Shown in pieces: positions 37,971-51,676 of a stretch of DNA of 64,000 nt. Origin of the DNA: Marinobacter excellens HL-55 (GTDB lineage Bacteria; Pseudomonadota; Gammaproteobacteria; Pseudomonadales; Oleiphilaceae); NCBI GenBank assembly GCA_001314845.1, contig LJZQ01000013.1, forward strand, positions 30,683-94,682, written 5' to 3'. Both the position numbers and the translations under genes were made by a program. Below the pieces are notes generated by a model. It was not told where the DNA came from. It was given only the letters and a program-made list of their open reading frames with translations, and did no database searches. Position 1 is the first letter of the stretch; every line of letters starts with the position of its first letter.

Positions 37971-39464
37971 TCAGGCCTGGCCTTCAAACCAGGGTGCGCG
38001 TGCTGTCATGATTAACTTGCCCGCGCGTTCTTCATCCATACCTTCAATATCGAGCAGATCATCCACAGACTGCTCAGCCAAATCTTCCATGGTACGCACA
38101 CCCATACCGGCGAGTTTGAACGCCAGAGAACGGTCCATACCTTCCATTTCCAGAAGATCATCTGCGGGTTCCGCACCTTCCAGAGCCTCTTCGCTCGCCA
38201 ACGCCTGGTTCAGCAGGACGTCCTTGGCGCGACTCCGCAATTCTGTGACGGTGTCTTCATCAAAGCCGTCAATCGCCAGCATCTCTTCCATCGGCACGTA
38301 GGCCACCTCTTCAATCGAGGTAAAACCTTCGTCGATCAGAACGCCAGCAAATTCCTCATCCACATCGAGGTGCTTGGTGAAGTGCTCAACCAGTCGCGAG
38401 TATTCCTGCTCCTGACGCTCTCCGGCTTCCTCTTCGGTCATGACGTTGAGCGTCCAGCCAGTCAACTCGGTCGCCAGACGAACGTTTTGTCCGTTGCGGC
38501 CAATGGCCTGGGCAAGATTGTCTTCGGCAACGGCGACGTCCATGGTGTGGCCGTCTTCGTCCATCACGATAGAGGCCACTTCGGCCGGCGCCATGGAGTT
38601 GATCACCAACTGCGCAGGGTTATCGTCCCACAGCACAATATCAACACGCTCTCCGCCCAACTCGTTGGAAACTGCCTGCACCCTGGAGCCACGCATACCG
38701 ACACAAGCGCCCACCGGATCGATACGACGATCGTTGGTTTTGACAGCGATTTTCGCGCGGGAACCCGGATCACGGGCAGCGCCACGGATCTCGATCAGCT
38801 CCTCGGCGATTTCCGGCACTTCAATGCGGAACAGCTCGATCAGCATCTGACCGTCAGTACGGCTCAGAATCAGCTGTGGCCCGCGGTGATCTGTGCGAAT
38901 TTCCAACAGCAGGGCGCGTACGCGGTCGCCCATCCGGAAGGTTTCACGCGGGATCAGGTGTTCACGGGGCAACAAGGCTTCAGCGTTGGCACCCAGATCC
39001 ACGATGACGTTGTCACGTGTCACTTTCTTGACCGTACCAGACACCAGTTCGCCCACTCGGTCGCGATAGCTATCGACAATCTTGGAACGTTCGGCTTCGC
39101 GAACCTTCTGGAAGATGATCTGCTTGGCGGCCTGAGCGCCAATCCGACCAAAGGCGACGGACTCAACCTTTTCTTCATGGGTATCGCCCGGCCGGAGGTC
39201 GGTATCGATTTCTTCCGCTTCCTGCATGGTAAGTTCAGTACCCAGTGCCGGAACCGCATCATTGTCTACTACCAGCCAACGGCGAAAGGTCTCGTACTCC
39301 CCGGTGCGCCGATCGATGGCTACCCGGATATCGGCTTCTTCGTCGTCATAGCGTTTTTTGGCAGCGGTAGCGAGCGCGAGTTCGATCGCCTCAAAAATCA
39401 CATCCTTATCGACGCCTTTCTCGTTCGAAACGGATTCCACGACCAGCAAGATCTCTTTACTCAT
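37971..39464 (-). CDS. nusA: Transcription termination/antitermination protein NusA
   Basis: 497-aa RNA polymerase-associated factor. It has an N-terminal RNAP-binding domain ([16 protein letters not shown]), an S1 domain ([24 protein letters not shown]), two KH domains ([18 protein letters not shown] and [21 protein letters not shown]) and two acidic C-terminal helix-hairpin repeats, as in other gammaproteobacteria. The start at 39464 follows AGGGC. It ends 19 bp before infB. NusA may control its own operon at the terminators in the rimP leader. Confidence 0.98.
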   Translation of the reverse strand: MSKEILLVVESVSNEKGVDKDVIFEAIELALATAAKKRYDDEEADIRVAIDRRTGEYETFRRWLVVDNDAVPALGTELTMQEAEEIDTDLRPGDTHEEKVESVAFGRIGAQAAKQIIFQKVREAERSKIVDSYRDRVGELVSGTVKKVTRDNVIVDLGANAEALLPREHLIPRETFRMGDRVRALLLEIRTDHRGPQLILSRTDGQMLIELFRIEVPEIAEELIEIRGAARDPGSRAKIAVKTNDRRIDPVGACVGMRGSRVQAVSNELGGERVDIVLWDDNPAQLVINSMAPAEVASIVMDEDGHTMDVAVAEDNLAQAIGRNGQNVRLATELTGWTLNVMTEEEAGERQEQEYSRLVEHFTKHLDVDEEFAGVLIDEGFTSIEEVAYVPMEEMLAIDGFDEDTVTELRSRAKDVLLNQALASEEALEGAEPADDLLEMEGMDRSLAFKLAGMGVRTMEDLAEQSVDDLLDIEGMDEERAGKLIMTARAPWFEGQA

Positions 39465-39518
39465 TGAATTGCCCTGCCCTAAAAATAATCGATACACCTA
39501 CAGATTTATTCGAATGTG

Positions 39519-39980
39519 TCATTCAAAAACCGGAATGATGTTGGCTCTTTCTATGCTGTCAAAGGGCAACAGGTACTCGTGGTCTTCAGCCACGATCACG
39601 ACTTCGTCGCCCTCTACCCCTTTGATCAGCCCCTGAAACTTGCGCCGGCCTTCAAAGGCCATGCGCAATTTGATCTGCACCTGATGACCAACAAATGCCT
39701 GGTACTGCTCAAGAAGGAACAGCGGCCGGTCCATACCCGGAGAAGACACCTCAAGGGTGTACTCACTCTGAATCGGGTCTTCCACGTCCATAACGCCACT
39801 GATTTGACGACTGACTTTTTCGCAATCTTCTATACCGATGCCGCTTTCCACATCATCGATAAACACCCGCAGCATCGATTGATAGCCGCGGGAACGATAT
39901 TCGATACCCCAGAATTCATACCCCAGCCCCTCTACTACCGGGCGCAGTATGTCTTCCAGTTGTTTAAGCTTGGCTGACAA
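39519..39980 (-). CDS. rimP: Ribosome maturation factor RimP
   Basis: 153-aa 30S maturation protein. Features are [29 protein letters not shown] and a C-terminal SH3-like domain ending in [15 protein letters not shown]. The start codon is TTG at 39980, supported by GGAGG 9 nt upstream and by alignment with pseudomonad RimP (MS-KL...); no ATG fits. It is the first gene of the nusA operon, with a 230-nt leader that carries two intrinsic terminators. Confidence 0.96.
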   Translation of the reverse strand: MSAKLKQLEDILRPVVEGLGYEFWGIEYRSRGYQSMLRVFIDDVESGIGIEDCEKVSRQISGVMDVEDPIQSEYTLEVSSPGMDRPLFLLEQYQAFVGHQVQIKLRMAFEGRRKFQGLIKGVEGDEVVIVAEDHEYLLPFDSIERANIIPVFE

Positions 39981-40021
39981 GTGTCGCCGCCTCCGTCTTG
40001 AGATTTTCGTACCACAAAAAC

Positions 40022-40050
40022 AAAAAAAGGGCTGTTGATCAGCCCTTTTT
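40022..40050 (-). terminator. Second terminator in the rimP-nusA leader
   Basis: GGGCTG/CAGCCC stem (40029-40034 with 40040-40045) flanked by A- and T-runs on both sides, readable in both directions. On the minus strand it has seven U after the stem and lies 42 nt before the rimP start. Confidence 0.85.
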
Positions 40051-40085
40051 ATGCACCAGGGCCCTTTACGCCAGGCCCCTTAATC

Positions 40086-40107
40086 AAAAAGCCCCTATGA
40101 GTGGGGC
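40086..40107 (-). terminator. First terminator in the rimP-nusA leader
   Basis: GGGGC/GCCCC stem (40103-40107 with 40091-40095), loop of 7, followed on the minus strand by five U. It lies about 100 nt after the probable transcription start. Confidence 0.75.
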
Positions 40108-40215
40108 CTTTTGTTGCAAGAATTCGCAGAAAGCCAACCCAAACCGGCCCTCTGCCGACAGACACCTGGCCTGCCTGAAAACCACGATAAAATCGCAGCC
40201 TTCAATATCCGCCGG

Positions 40216-40244
40216 AGTATAGTGACGCCGCGCGGACTGGTCAA
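40216..40244 (-). promoter_or_regulatory. Strong sigma-70 promoter for rimP-nusA-infB
   Basis: On the minus strand, TTGACC (40244-40239), a 17-bp spacer and TATACT (40221-40216). It lies just downstream of the tRNA-Leu terminator and about 235 bp before rimP. Confidence 0.8.
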
Positions 40245-40253
40245 GGACTGACC

Positions 40254-40283
40254 AAAAAAAACGGCCTGGATACTCCAAGCCGT
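40254..40283 (-). terminator. Terminator of tRNA-Leu
   Basis: Stem ACGGC-TGGA type (40274-40283 with 40261-40270, one mismatch), loop of 3, followed by seven U on the minus strand. It begins 13 bp after the tRNA 3' CCA. Confidence 0.82.
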
Positions 40284-40295
40284 CGTCTTCAAAAA

Positions 40296-40380
40296 TGGTG
40301 CCCAAGGCCGGACTCGAACCGGCACGGCTTTCGCCACTACCCCCTCAAGATAGCGTGTCTACCAGTTCCACCACTTGGGC
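40296..40380 (-). tRNA. leuU: tRNA-Leu(GAG)
   Basis: 85-nt leucine tRNA with encoded CCA (40298-40296). The acceptor stem pairs GCCCAAG with CTTGGGC. The anticodon is GAG (40346-40344) in loop CTTGAGG, the T-arm reads GGTTCGAGTCC, and a long variable arm is present, as expected for tRNA-Leu. It lies 8 bp after secG, as in many gammaproteobacteria. Confidence 0.97.
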
Positions 40381-40388
40381 AGCACCCT

Positions 40389-40766
40389 TCACTCGAGGTC
40401 AGGGAGCTGAGACTCCCCACCCTCGGCTTCGCCATTTGCAGATTCTTCAACACCGGGCGCTGTATCAGCCGGAGCCTGACGGGATTCCTGAACCACCGGA
40501 ATACCAGCCTCACCTGCCACTTCTGCCCGCTGCTTAGCGAAGATTGCCAGCGAAAAACTTGTTACAAAAAATACAACCGCCATTAACGTGGTCATACGGG
40601 TCAGGAAGCTACCGCTACCCTGACTACCGAATACCGTCTGGGAGGCTCCACCACCAAATGCCGCACCGGCATCCGCGCCTTTGCCTTGCTGGATAAGAAC
40701 CAGGCCCACCAGCGCCACGGCGATCACGACGTGAACTACGACTACTAGTGTTTCCATCAAATCCAT
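40389..40766 (-). CDS. secG: Preprotein translocase subunit SecG
   Basis: 125-aa inner-membrane protein with two transmembrane helices (about 6-26 and 55-76). Between them lies the conserved loop LIQQGKGADAGAAFGGGASQTVFGSQGSGSFL. It stimulates SecA-driven protein export with SecYE. A Glu-rich cytoplasmic tail follows. It starts 24 bp after tpiA. Confidence 0.96.
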   Translation of the reverse strand: MDLMETLVVVVHVVIAVALVGLVLIQQGKGADAGAAFGGGASQTVFGSQGSGSFLTRMTTLMAVVFFVTSFSLAIFAKQRAEVAGEAGIPVVQESRQAPADTAPGVEESANGEAEGGESQLPDLE

Positions 40767-40790
40767 ACAGACTCTCGTAAACGTGTCGGC

Positions 40791-41561
40791 TTACGCACCT
40801 ACCGGAAAGGACCGGCAGATACTGACAAATTCGTCGGCCTTCAGGGACGCACCACCTATAAGACCACCATCGATATCGGGCTCTGCAAACAGAGCGGCCG
40901 CATTATCCGCTTTTACACTGCCGCCGTAAAGTACCGAAATGTTCCGGGACGGCGCATTCATTTGCTCAAGCACCCCGCGGATCTCCGCATGCATGGCTTG
41001 AGCGTCTTCTGCGGTAGCTGTTTTTCCGGTACCAATCGCCCAAACGGGCTCATAGGCAACCACCACACGCGACCACTGGTCACTGATCACCGTCGAGAGC
41101 CCTTGCCGGACCTGACTGGCAACAATGGATTCGGCCTGACCGGCTTCGCGCTCTTCAAGAGTCTCTCCCACGCACAAGATGGCAGTAAGACCAGACTCCA
41201 GAACCCGCGTAACTTTCCGGGCAATTACCTCATCCGATTCAGCAAACAGTTGACGCCTCTCCGAGTGCCCTACCAATACATATTGGCAACCCAGATCCAA
41301 CGCCATGTCGGATGAAACCTCTCCGGTGTATGCACCTGACTGCCACTGGCTGACATTCTGCACGCCCGTAGCCAACGCATCACCACAACACCCAACCACC
41401 GAGTCAACGTAAAGAGCGGGAGGAATTATGACGACATCCAGAGTGCTCTTTACGGCCTCATCAAGATCGGCAGCGTGCTCGCGGATGTCACCAACCAGCT
41501 GCTGCACCAGATCTTTCGATCCGTTCATTTTCCAGTTACCGGCTACAATCCTGCGACGCAT
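40791..41561 (-). CDS. tpiA: Triose-phosphate isomerase
   Basis: 256-aa TIM barrel that interconverts DHAP and glyceraldehyde 3-phosphate. NGSKDL follows the N-terminal GNWKMNG lysine, catalytic His is in VLVGHSERRQ, and catalytic Glu is in YEPVWAIGTGKTA. The ATG at 41561 is preferred; the TTG at 41567 would add two residues. It lies between glmM and secG as in Pseudomonas. Confidence 0.98.
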   Translation of the reverse strand: MRRRIVAGNWKMNGSKDLVQQLVGDIREHAADLDEAVKSTLDVVIIPPALYVDSVVGCCGDALATGVQNVSQWQSGAYTGEVSSDMALDLGCQYVLVGHSERRQLFAESDEVIARKVTRVLESGLTAILCVGETLEEREAGQAESIVASQVRQGLSTVISDQWSRVVVAYEPVWAIGTGKTATAEDAQAMHAEIRGVLEQMNAPSRNISVLYGGSVKADNAAALFAEPDIDGGLIGGASLKADEFVSICRSFPVGA

Positions 41562-41645
41562 ATCCAATCCCGACTGCCCTAATCTCAGGGAGGGCGAACT
41601 ATACAGCAGTCATATAGCTCGCACAACCCGGCCCGCCCCACAAAA

Positions 41646-42989
41646 TCAGGGTGTTGACTGCTCGACCACCAGGGCCAGCTGCTCGACGACACGGCGAATG
41701 TCTTCGGCATTCCGCCCCTCGGCCATTACCCGGATCAATGGCTCCGTACCGGAGGCCCGCAGCAGGATTCGGCCGGCATCGCCAAGTTCCGCTTCTGCGC
41801 TGCGCATGGCGTTAACAATATCGGCACGACTGTGCGGATCAAAACGCTGGGCGACGCGCACATTGATCATCGTCTGGGGCAACTTCCGCATGCCTTGACG
41901 CAATTCTGCCATGGTCTTGCCGGAGCGGCGAACCGCCAACAACACTTGAAGCGCAGAAACAATGCCGTCGCCGGTACTGGTGCAATCACGAACAACCATG
42001 TGTCCAGAACCTTCGCCGCCGACCAGCCAGTTTTTCGCCAATAATCGCTCCATCACATAGCGGTCACCGACGCTCGCCCGTTCGAATTCGATCCCCAGGT
42101 CGCGCAGCGCCAGCTCTACACCCAGATTGGTCATCAGTGTTCCGACGACCCCCCCGTGCAACCGCCCCTCTGAATGGCGCTGTGACGCCAGAATGTACAG
42201 CAACTCATCACCGTCCACTTCGGAGCCATCCTGATCCACCATCAGCACGCGATCACCGTCACCGTCGAAGGCGATTCCCAGATCGGCCTTCTTCTCAGCA
42301 ACCATCTGCTTCAGGGCATCCAGATGGGTGGAGCCCACATTAAGATTAATGTTAAGCCCGTCCGGATTGGCACCAATAACGGTTAACTGCGCCCCGAGCT
42401 CCTGAAACACCTTGGGCGCCACGTGATAAGTGGCGCCGTGAGCGCAATCAAGCACAATGTGCATGCCATCAAGTGTGAACTCGTTGGGCACGGTGCTTTT
42501 ACAGAACTCCACATAACGACCAGGCGCATCATCCACGCGGCTCGCCTTGCCCAACTCATTCGGCTCACAAACCTGAATCGGCGTATCAAGCCAGCGCTCA
42601 ATCTCAGACTCAAGCGCATCATCAAGCTTGGTGCCGGCAGGTGAGAAAAACTTGATACCGTTATCGTGGTGCGGATTGTGAGAGGCACTGATAACAATCC
42701 CCGCCGACGCCCTGAACGTTCTCGCGAGGTAAGCGATGGCCGGTGTCGGCATCGGCCCCAAAAGCTTCACATCGACGCCCGCGGCAGACAGCCCGGCTTC
42801 AAGGGCCGACTCGAACATATAACCGGACAGTCGGGTATCTTTACCAATCAGCACGCTGTTGTGCTGGCCTTTACGCTTGAATGCCTGCCCCGCCGCCCAA
42901 CCAAGGTGCAGCATGAATTCCGGTGTGATCGGGCGCTCTCCAACACGCCCCCGAATGCCGTCAGTACCAAAATATTTGCGCTGGGACAT
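41646..42989 (-). CDS. glmM: Phosphoglucosamine mutase
   Basis: 447-aa enzyme that converts glucosamine 6-phosphate to glucosamine 1-phosphate for cell-wall precursors. The N-terminus is [10 protein letters not shown], the phosphoserine loop is [12 protein letters not shown] near residue 103, the metal loop is DGDGDR, and [12 protein letters not shown] is near the C-terminus. The start overlaps the folP stop by one base. Confidence 0.98.
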   Translation of the reverse strand: MSQRKYFGTDGIRGRVGERPITPEFMLHLGWAAGQAFKRKGQHNSVLIGKDTRLSGYMFESALEAGLSAAGVDVKLLGPMPTPAIAYLARTFRASAGIVISASHNPHHDNGIKFFSPAGTKLDDALESEIERWLDTPIQVCEPNELGKASRVDDAPGRYVEFCKSTVPNEFTLDGMHIVLDCAHGATYHVAPKVFQELGAQLTVIGANPDGLNINLNVGSTHLDALKQMVAEKKADLGIAFDGDGDRVLMVDQDGSEVDGDELLYILASQRHSEGRLHGGVVGTLMTNLGVELALRDLGIEFERASVGDRYVMERLLAKNWLVGGEGSGHMVVRDCTSTGDGIVSALQVLLAVRRSGKTMAELRQGMRKLPQTMINVRVAQRFDPHSRADIVNAMRSAEAELGDAGRILLRASGTEPLIRVMAEGRNAEDIRRVVEQLALVVEQSTP

Positions 42990-43819
42990 CAGATTGCCTC
43001 CTTTACTGCCGTCACGATCCGGACGGCGTCCACAGTTTCCCGCACATCATGCACCCGGAGGATGCTTGCGCCCTTCATGGCGGATATTGTCGCGGCAGCA
43101 AGGCTCGCCGGCAACCTTTCGTTTACATCTCGACCGGTGACAGCACCCAACATGGATTTCCGGGACACGCCGATCAACAACGGGTGACCCAACAGGTGCA
43201 TCTGCTCCAGGATCGCCAACAACTGAAAATTATGCTCAACACTTTTGCCAAAACCGAAGCCCGGATCAAGAATGATATTCTCAGGCCGCACCCCCGCGCA
43301 TTCCGCCACTCGCATTCGTTCAGTCAGAAACGAACTGACTTCCCGCCGAACATTACGGTAACGAGGGTTATCCTGCATGCTATCCGGCTCGCCCTGGATG
43401 TGCATGATACACACCGGCACGTCAGCCGCCGCTGCCGCTGCAATGGCACCGTCACGCTGCAGCGCACGAACATCATTGATCATCCCGGCGCCCAGCTTTA
43501 CGGTCTCCGCCATCACAGTCGGGTTGCTGGTATCTACTGAAATAACGGCATCCAGTTCCCGGGCAATAGCTTCAACCACGGGGCAGACTCTATCCAGCTC
43601 CTCCTGGGTGGAAACCGGTGAGGCCCCAGGCCTGGTCGACTCTCCGCCGACATCAATAAAGCCAGCACCGTCATTAACCATTTGTCGGGCACGAAGCAGC
43701 GCTGCATCCACGGTATTAAAGCAGCCACCATCCGAAAAAGAATCGGGTGTGACGTTCAGGATACCCATGACGTGACAAAGAGACAGGTCCAGCACGCGGC
43801 CTGCAAAATTCATTTCCAT
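42989..43819 (-). CDS. folP: Dihydropteroate synthase
   Basis: Folate-pathway enzyme (276 aa from 43819) that condenses dihydropterin pyrophosphate with p-aminobenzoate. The signatures are [16 protein letters not shown] and [10 protein letters not shown], followed by [14 protein letters not shown]. Possible starts are 43837, 43819 and 43813; 43819 is chosen for GGAAC upstream, although 43813 matches E. coli best. It is separated from ftsH by a strong terminator hairpin only 37 nt upstream, so it may rely on its own promoter or on readthrough. Confidence 0.95.
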   Translation of the reverse strand: MEMNFAGRVLDLSLCHVMGILNVTPDSFSDGGCFNTVDAALLRARQMVNDGAGFIDVGGESTRPGASPVSTQEELDRVCPVVEAIARELDAVISVDTSNPTVMAETVKLGAGMINDVRALQRDGAIAAAAAADVPVCIMHIQGEPDSMQDNPRYRNVRREVSSFLTERMRVAECAGVRPENIILDPGFGFGKSVEHNFQLLAILEQMHLLGHPLLIGVSRKSMLGAVTGRDVNERLPASLAAATISAMKGASILRVHDVRETVDAVRIVTAVKEAI

Positions 43820-43855
43820 AACAAGCGTTCCGCACATTCAAGATTTTGCATAGAC

Positions 43856-43896
43856 AAAAACAAACGCCGCCCGATTATCGGGCGGCGTTTGTTTTT
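43856..43896. terminator. Strong symmetrical terminator between ftsH and folP
   Basis: A perfect 19-bp stem (43856-43874 with 43878-43896, loop TTA) with A/T-rich ends on both sides, so it can work both ways. It terminates ftsH (-), with the folP start only 37 nt further on. Confidence 0.92.
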
Positions 43897-43915
43897 TCTC
43901 AATCAGCCTGGGCGA

Positions 43916-45856
43916 TCAGTGCTCGCCGGCAGGCCTGCCCATTCCGGGCTGACGCCCGTCATCGGAGTCGCGAGACTCCTGGGCTGGCTCTTCCTCAGCC
44001 TTGACACCACCGGTGGGACCGCTGTCGCCCCAGTTTTTTGGTGGGCGTGGCTCACGGCCCGCCATAATGTCGTCAATCTGGTGACGATCGATGGTTTCAT
44101 ACTTCATCAGTGCGTCTGCCATCATCTCCAGCTTGTCACGATTATCGACCAGGATCTGCTTGGCTGTCTCGTAGCAGGTATCGATGATATTGCGCACTTC
44201 CTCATCTATTCTCTGGGCCGTCTCTGGCGAATACACCGTATGCGACTGACCAGCAGAGCGTCCCAGGAACGGCTCTTCACTGTCGGTATCATATTGCAAC
44301 GGGCCCAGTTTTTCAGACAACCCCCAGCGAGTCACCATATTACGGGCCAGACTGGTGGCACGCTCAATGTCGTTAGAAGCGCCGGTAGTCACACCGTCAA
44401 AGCCAAGTGTCAGCTCTTCAGCAATACGACCACCGAACAGACTGCAAATCGAACTGGTCAGGAACCGCTTGGAATGACTGTACTTATCTTCTTCCGGCAA
44501 GAACATGGTCACGCCCAAAGCACGTCCACGAGGAATGATGCTCACTTTATAAACCGGATCATGCTCTGGCACCAAACGGCCCACAATGGCATGACCAGAC
44601 TCGTGATAAGCGGTGTTACGCTTTTCTTTCTCATTCATCACCATGGATTTGCGCTCGGCACCCATCATGATCTTGTCTTTGGCCAGCTCCAGCTCTTCCA
44701 TGGACACCAAACGCTGGTTACGACGGGCCGCAAACAATGCCGCCTCGTTGACCAGGTTCGCCAGGTCAGCACCGGAGAATCCGGGCGTACCACGGGCAAT
44801 AACGCCTGGCTCTATGCCATCAGCCAGTGGCACTTTTTTCATGTGCACTTTCAGAATCTGCTCGCGACCCAGGATATCCGGCAAGCTGACCACCACCTGA
44901 CGGTCAAACCGGCCTGGCCGCAGCAGAGCCGGATCCAGAACGTCGGGACGGTTGGTCGCTGCAATCACGATAACACCTTCGTTACCCTCAAAGCCGTCCA
45001 TCTCAACCAGCAACTGGTTCAGGGTTTGCTCGCGCTCATCGTGACCACCGCCCATGCCGGCACCACGGTGACGACCAACGGCATCGATCTCATCGATAAA
45101 GATGATGCAAGGACTTTGCTTTTTAGCCTGTTCAAACATGTCGCGAACACGGGAAGCGCCCACACCCACGAACATTTCGACAAAGTCAGAGCCCGAGATC
45201 GAGAAGAATGGCACCTTGGCTTCGCCCGCAATCGCTTTGGCGAGAAGGGTCTTACCCGTACCGGGAGGACCAACCATCAACACGCCTTTGGGAATACGGC
45301 CACCCAGGCGCTGGAACTTGCTCGGATCTCGCAGAAAATCGACCAGCTCTTTTACGTCTTCTTTTGCCTCATCAACGCCAGCCACATCGCCAAACGTGGT
45401 CTTGATCTGGTCCTCGCTGAGCAATCGCGCCTTGCTTTTGCCAAACGACATGGGGCCTTTGCCGCCACCGCCGCCCTGCATCTGGCGCATGAAAAATACA
45501 AACAGCGCGATAATGATCAGGATCGGGAATGCCGCCACCAGTAGCTGCGTCCACAGGCTCTGGCGCTCCGGCTCCTTACCAATCACTTCGACGTTGTTGG
45601 CGAGCAGATCATCCATCAGTTTGTTGTCAGACAGCTGCGGACGGATCGACTGGAACTGGGAGCCGTCAGAACGAACACCCTGCACTTCCAGACCATCAAT
45701 CGTCACTTGCCGGACCTGGCCCTGCTGGACCATCTCCACAAACTGGGAATAGTTGACTTGTTGCCCGCTGGTGGTGGGAGTGAAATTCTGAAACACCATC
45801 AGCAGCACGGCGGCTATTACTAGCCAGAGAACCAGATTTTTTGCCATATCGTTCAA
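43916..45856 (-). CDS. ftsH: ATP-dependent zinc metalloprotease FtsH
   Basis: 646-aa membrane-bound AAA+ protease. It has two N-terminal transmembrane helices (about 8-27 and 103-124) flanking a periplasmic loop, Walker A GPPGTGKT, Walker [10 protein letters not shown], the SRH arginines and the zinc site HESGH near residue 420. The start is given as TTG at 45856, with AGGTGA 6 nt upstream; ATG at 45847 (MAKNLVLW) is an alternative. The C-terminal tail is acidic. It controls LpxC, sigma-32 and membrane-protein quality. rlmE, usually just upstream, is absent here. Confidence 0.97.
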   Translation of the reverse strand: MNDMAKNLVLWLVIAAVLLMVFQNFTPTTSGQQVNYSQFVEMVQQGQVRQVTIDGLEVQGVRSDGSQFQSIRPQLSDNKLMDDLLANNVEVIGKEPERQSLWTQLLVAAFPILIIIALFVFFMRQMQGGGGGKGPMSFGKSKARLLSEDQIKTTFGDVAGVDEAKEDVKELVDFLRDPSKFQRLGGRIPKGVLMVGPPGTGKTLLAKAIAGEAKVPFFSISGSDFVEMFVGVGASRVRDMFEQAKKQSPCIIFIDEIDAVGRHRGAGMGGGHDEREQTLNQLLVEMDGFEGNEGVIVIAATNRPDVLDPALLRPGRFDRQVVVSLPDILGREQILKVHMKKVPLADGIEPGVIARGTPGFSGADLANLVNEAALFAARRNQRLVSMEELELAKDKIMMGAERKSMVMNEKEKRNTAYHESGHAIVGRLVPEHDPVYKVSIIPRGRALGVTMFLPEEDKYSHSKRFLTSSICSLFGGRIAEELTLGFDGVTTGASNDIERATSLARNMVTRWGLSEKLGPLQYDTDSEEPFLGRSAGQSHTVYSPETAQRIDEEVRNIIDTCYETAKQILVDNRDKLEMMADALMKYETIDRHQIDDIMAGREPRPPKNWGDSGPTGGVKAEEEPAQESRDSDDGRQPGMGRPAGEH

Positions 45857-46153
45857 GGATCATCACCTGTGAATTGCAGGGCTAAAGCCACTTGGCCACC
45901 AACCCTTTTCGGACACCTTACACCAATTATACGTTCGCCGACCAGAAACGGCCTATCCTGAACCGGCGCCCTACTACACATATTGGGCGCCCGATCCTGA
46001 ATTACAACGCCTGCTGGTCAATTAACGCGGCCCTGTACGTGATTACAGCCATTTTTGGCACCAATCAATCTGTTACAATCACTGAATTATACGTCGTTGT
46101 CAGTCCCCATGCCGCTGACCTTTTGTTAATTGCACCGATAAAGAGATTACATC

Positions 46154-46462
46154 ATGAGTTTGTCATCGGAACAGCGCCGGGAGTACCGGGCCATCGCCCA
46201 CAATCTGAAGCCTGTCATCATCGTTGGCGACAAAGGCCTGTCCGAAGGGCTCCAGGACGAACTGGATCGCGCCCTGAACGACCACGAGCTAATCAAGATC
46301 AAAGTGGCAAGCCAGGACCGCGAAGCCCGCCAAGAAGCCATCAAAGCCCTGTGCGAAGCCTCCAAGGCCGAACTTGTGCAAACCATCGGAAAAATCGCGG
46401 TCATTCTGCGTCGGGCCAAAAAACCGAACCCGAAACTATCGAACCTGCTTCGAACCAAGTGA
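46154..46462 (+). CDS. yhbY: Ribosome assembly RNA-binding protein YhbY
   Basis: 102-aa single CRM/YhbY domain. Typical parts are RAIAHNLKPVIIVGDKGLSE, DHELIKIKV and IGKIAVILRRAKKPN. It associates with pre-50S particles. The gene is divergent from ftsH with 297 bp between, and a strong terminator follows. Confidence 0.95.
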   Translation: MSLSSEQRREYRAIAHNLKPVIIVGDKGLSEGLQDELDRALNDHELIKIKVASQDREARQEAIKALCEASKAELVQTIGKIAVILRRAKKPNPKLSNLLRTK

Positions 46463-46473
46463 GCTTCAGATAA

Positions 46474-46511
46474 AAAAAGCCGGCCAGAGTTCCCTCTGGC
46501 CGGCTTTTTTT
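46474..46511. terminator. Bidirectional terminator between yhbY and greA
   Basis: An 11-bp stem (46479-46489 with 46494-46504, loop TTCC) has A-run and T-run flanks on both sides. It serves yhbY (+) and greA (-). Confidence 0.95.
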
Positions 46512-46609
46512 ATCTCTGGCACCAATACTCACGCGGCAAATGCCGGCTTACCGGGGCACAGGCCCGGGGACCACTCCTCAGGAGCCGCCCCTGAAAAGCC
46601 ATCCCTCGG

Positions 46610-47092
46610 TCAGATATATTCCACTTCAGATATTTCGTATTCCACGGTGCCGGAAGGAATACGGATCGCAACCACATCACCCTCACTCTTGCCCACCAGG
46701 GCACGGGCGATGGGCGAAGAAACCGACAGTTTGCCAGCTTTAATATCGGCTTCATCCTCACCTACGATCTGGTATTTCACTTCTTCGTCGGTATCCATAT
46801 TCACCAGATGCACCGTGGTGCCGAAAATCACCTTGCCGGTGTTTTCCATCTTGGTAACGTCGATAACCAGAACCGCCGACAATTTGCCCTCGATCTCCTG
46901 GATACGGCCCTCAATGAAGCTCTGCTGCTCACGCGCAGCGTGGTACTCGGCATTTTCCTTGAGATCCCCATGCTCCCGGGCGTCGGAAATGGCCTGGATT
47001 ACCCGAGGGCGATCTTCGGATTTCAACTTTTTAAGTTCTTCGCGCAGGCGGGCTTCGCCCGTCGGCGTCATAGGCACTCTGTCAGTAGCCAT
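46610..47092 (-). CDS. greA: Transcription elongation factor GreA
   Basis: 160-aa factor that rescues backtracked RNA polymerase. It has an N-terminal coiled coil ([22 protein letters not shown], tip residues [19 protein letters not shown]) and a C-terminal FKBP-like domain ending in YEISEVEY. The ATG at 47092 has GGAAG 7 nt upstream. It starts 4 bp after carB; carB-greA cotranscription is known in Pseudomonas. Confidence 0.97.
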   Translation of the reverse strand: MATDRVPMTPTGEARLREELKKLKSEDRPRVIQAISDAREHGDLKENAEYHAAREQQSFIEGRIQEIEGKLSAVLVIDVTKMENTGKVIFGTTVHLVNMDTDEEVKYQIVGEDEADIKAGKLSVSSPIARALVGKSEGDVVAIRIPSGTVEYEISEVEYI

Positions 47093-47096
47093 AGTA

Positions 47097-50315
<3,219 letters not shown>

Positions 50316-50396
50316 GTCTTGGTAAACCTGTCAGCAACTTTTGAATTCTTGCAGCGCAAAACGCGGCGCCTGTGCGTTATCCGTGGTGATCTGCCC

Positions 50397-51527
50397 TCAG
50401 GCCGATCGTGCCTGCATCAACTGGATAAATTCGTCAAACAGGGGTGCCACGTCGTGAGGACCGGGACTGGCTTCCGGGTGACCCTGGAAGCTGTATGCTG
50501 CCTTGTCAGTCCGGCGAATGCCCTGCAGGGTGCCATCAAACAACGATTTGTGAGTCGCTTGTACGGTTGCGGGCAACGTCGACTCGTCCACCGCAAAACC
50601 GTGGTTCTGGCTGGTGATCATTACTGTGCCCTTGGCAAGATCCTGAACCGGGTGGTTTGCACCGTGGTGACCGTGACCCATTTTCATGGTTTTCGCGCCA
50701 CTGGCGAGTGCCAGCAACTGATGCCCCAGACAAATACCGAACACCGGAATCTCGGTTTCCAGCACATCCTTGATGGCAGTGATGGCGTAGTCACAGGGCT
50801 CGGGATCGCCCGGGCCATTGGACAGGAAAATACCGTCGGGCTTCATCGCGAGCACATCGGCGGCGGGCGTTTGCGCCGGCACCACAGTGATGTCGCAGCC
50901 CCGTGCGGCCAGCATCCGCAGAATGTTGAATTTTACACCGTAATCCCAGGCCACCACTTTGAATTTGGCCGCGGCCTGTTCACCGTAGCCTGAGGCCAAG
51001 TCCCATTCAGTCTGGCTCCACTGGTACGCTTTGTCGCAGGTCACCTCTTTGGCCAGATCCATGCCCTTCAGACCCGGAAATGCGTTGGCCAACTCCAGGG
51101 CGCGTTCGGCTGTGGCATTCTTGCCCGCCACGATGGCGCCATTCTGGGAGCCTTTATCACGAAGAATCCGCGTCAACCGACGGGTGTCGATGTCGGCAAT
51201 GCCAACAATGTTGTTGCTGCGCAGGTAGTCATCAAGACTGCCCTGATTGCGCCAGCTGCTGGCGAGCAAGGGCAGATCACGAATGATCAGGCCAGCTGCG
51301 TGAATTCGGTCCGATTCCACGTCTTCTTCGTTCACACCGGTGTTGCCAATGTGCGGATACGTCAGGGTAACGATCTGGCGTGAGTACGACGGATCGGTCA
51401 GGATTTCCTGATAGCCGGTCATGGCAGTGTTGAACACCACCTCGCCGCTGGTTTCTCCGTCTGCGCCGATGGCGGTGCCGTAAAAGAGGCTTCCGTCTGC
51501 GAGTGCAAGAATTGCTGGTGTACTCAA
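50397..51527 (-). CDS. carA: Carbamoyl-phosphate synthase, small subunit
   Basis: 376-aa glutaminase subunit that feeds ammonia to CarB. The N-terminal domain carries [17 protein letters not shown], and the class-I GATase domain has the catalytic Cys in [10 protein letters not shown] and His in [15 protein letters not shown] start at 51527 is preferred because GAGGA lies 8 nt upstream and it gives [13 protein letters not shown], matching pseudomonad CarA; ATG 51542 has no ribosome site. The leader carries a promoter and a terminator-like hairpin. Confidence 0.96.
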   Translation of the reverse strand: MSTPAILALADGSLFYGTAIGADGETSGEVVFNTAMTGYQEILTDPSYSRQIVTLTYPHIGNTGVNEEDVESDRIHAAGLIIRDLPLLASSWRNQGSLDDYLRSNNIVGIADIDTRRLTRILRDKGSQNGAIVAGKNATAERALELANAFPGLKGMDLAKEVTCDKAYQWSQTEWDLASGYGEQAAAKFKVVAWDYGVKFNILRMLAARGCDITVVPAQTPAADVLAMKPDGIFLSNGPGDPEPCDYAITAIKDVLETEIPVFGICLGHQLLALASGAKTMKMGHGHHGANHPVQDLAKGTVMITSQNHGFAVDESTLPATVQATHKSLFDGTLQGIRRTDKAAYSFQGHPEASPGPHDVAPLFDEFIQLMQARSA

Positions 51528-51594
51528 GGCTTGTATCCTCATCGAGTGGCGTAAGTTCGTCACGAACAGGAACGCAAGCGCATATTCAGGTTGC

Positions 51595-51631
51595 AAAAAA
51601 GCGAGACAGAGTCGAAACCCGGTCCCGCTTT
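51595..51631 (-). terminator. Terminator-like hairpin in the carA leader
   Basis: On the minus strand, a GCGGGAC/GTCTCGC stem with one G-U pair (51622-51628 with 51601-51607), extended by A-U pairs, is followed by six U. It lies downstream of the carA promoter (51677-51705) and 67 nt before the carA start. It can act as a dapB terminator and as a carAB attenuator. Confidence 0.75.
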
Positions 51632-51676
51632 CTTATAAACTTTTCAAAGGTACGCTTGGTGCAGTTAAATCGCCCC

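Noticed and set aside
39981..40250. Initiator tRNA (metY) upstream of rimP
   Set aside because: The region was read for a tRNA fold; only hairpin terminators and a promoter are present.
43682..45544. 620-aa open frame antisense to ftsH
   Set aside because: Fully covered by ftsH and folP, which are certain; the His/Gln-rich translation is typical of antisense shadows.
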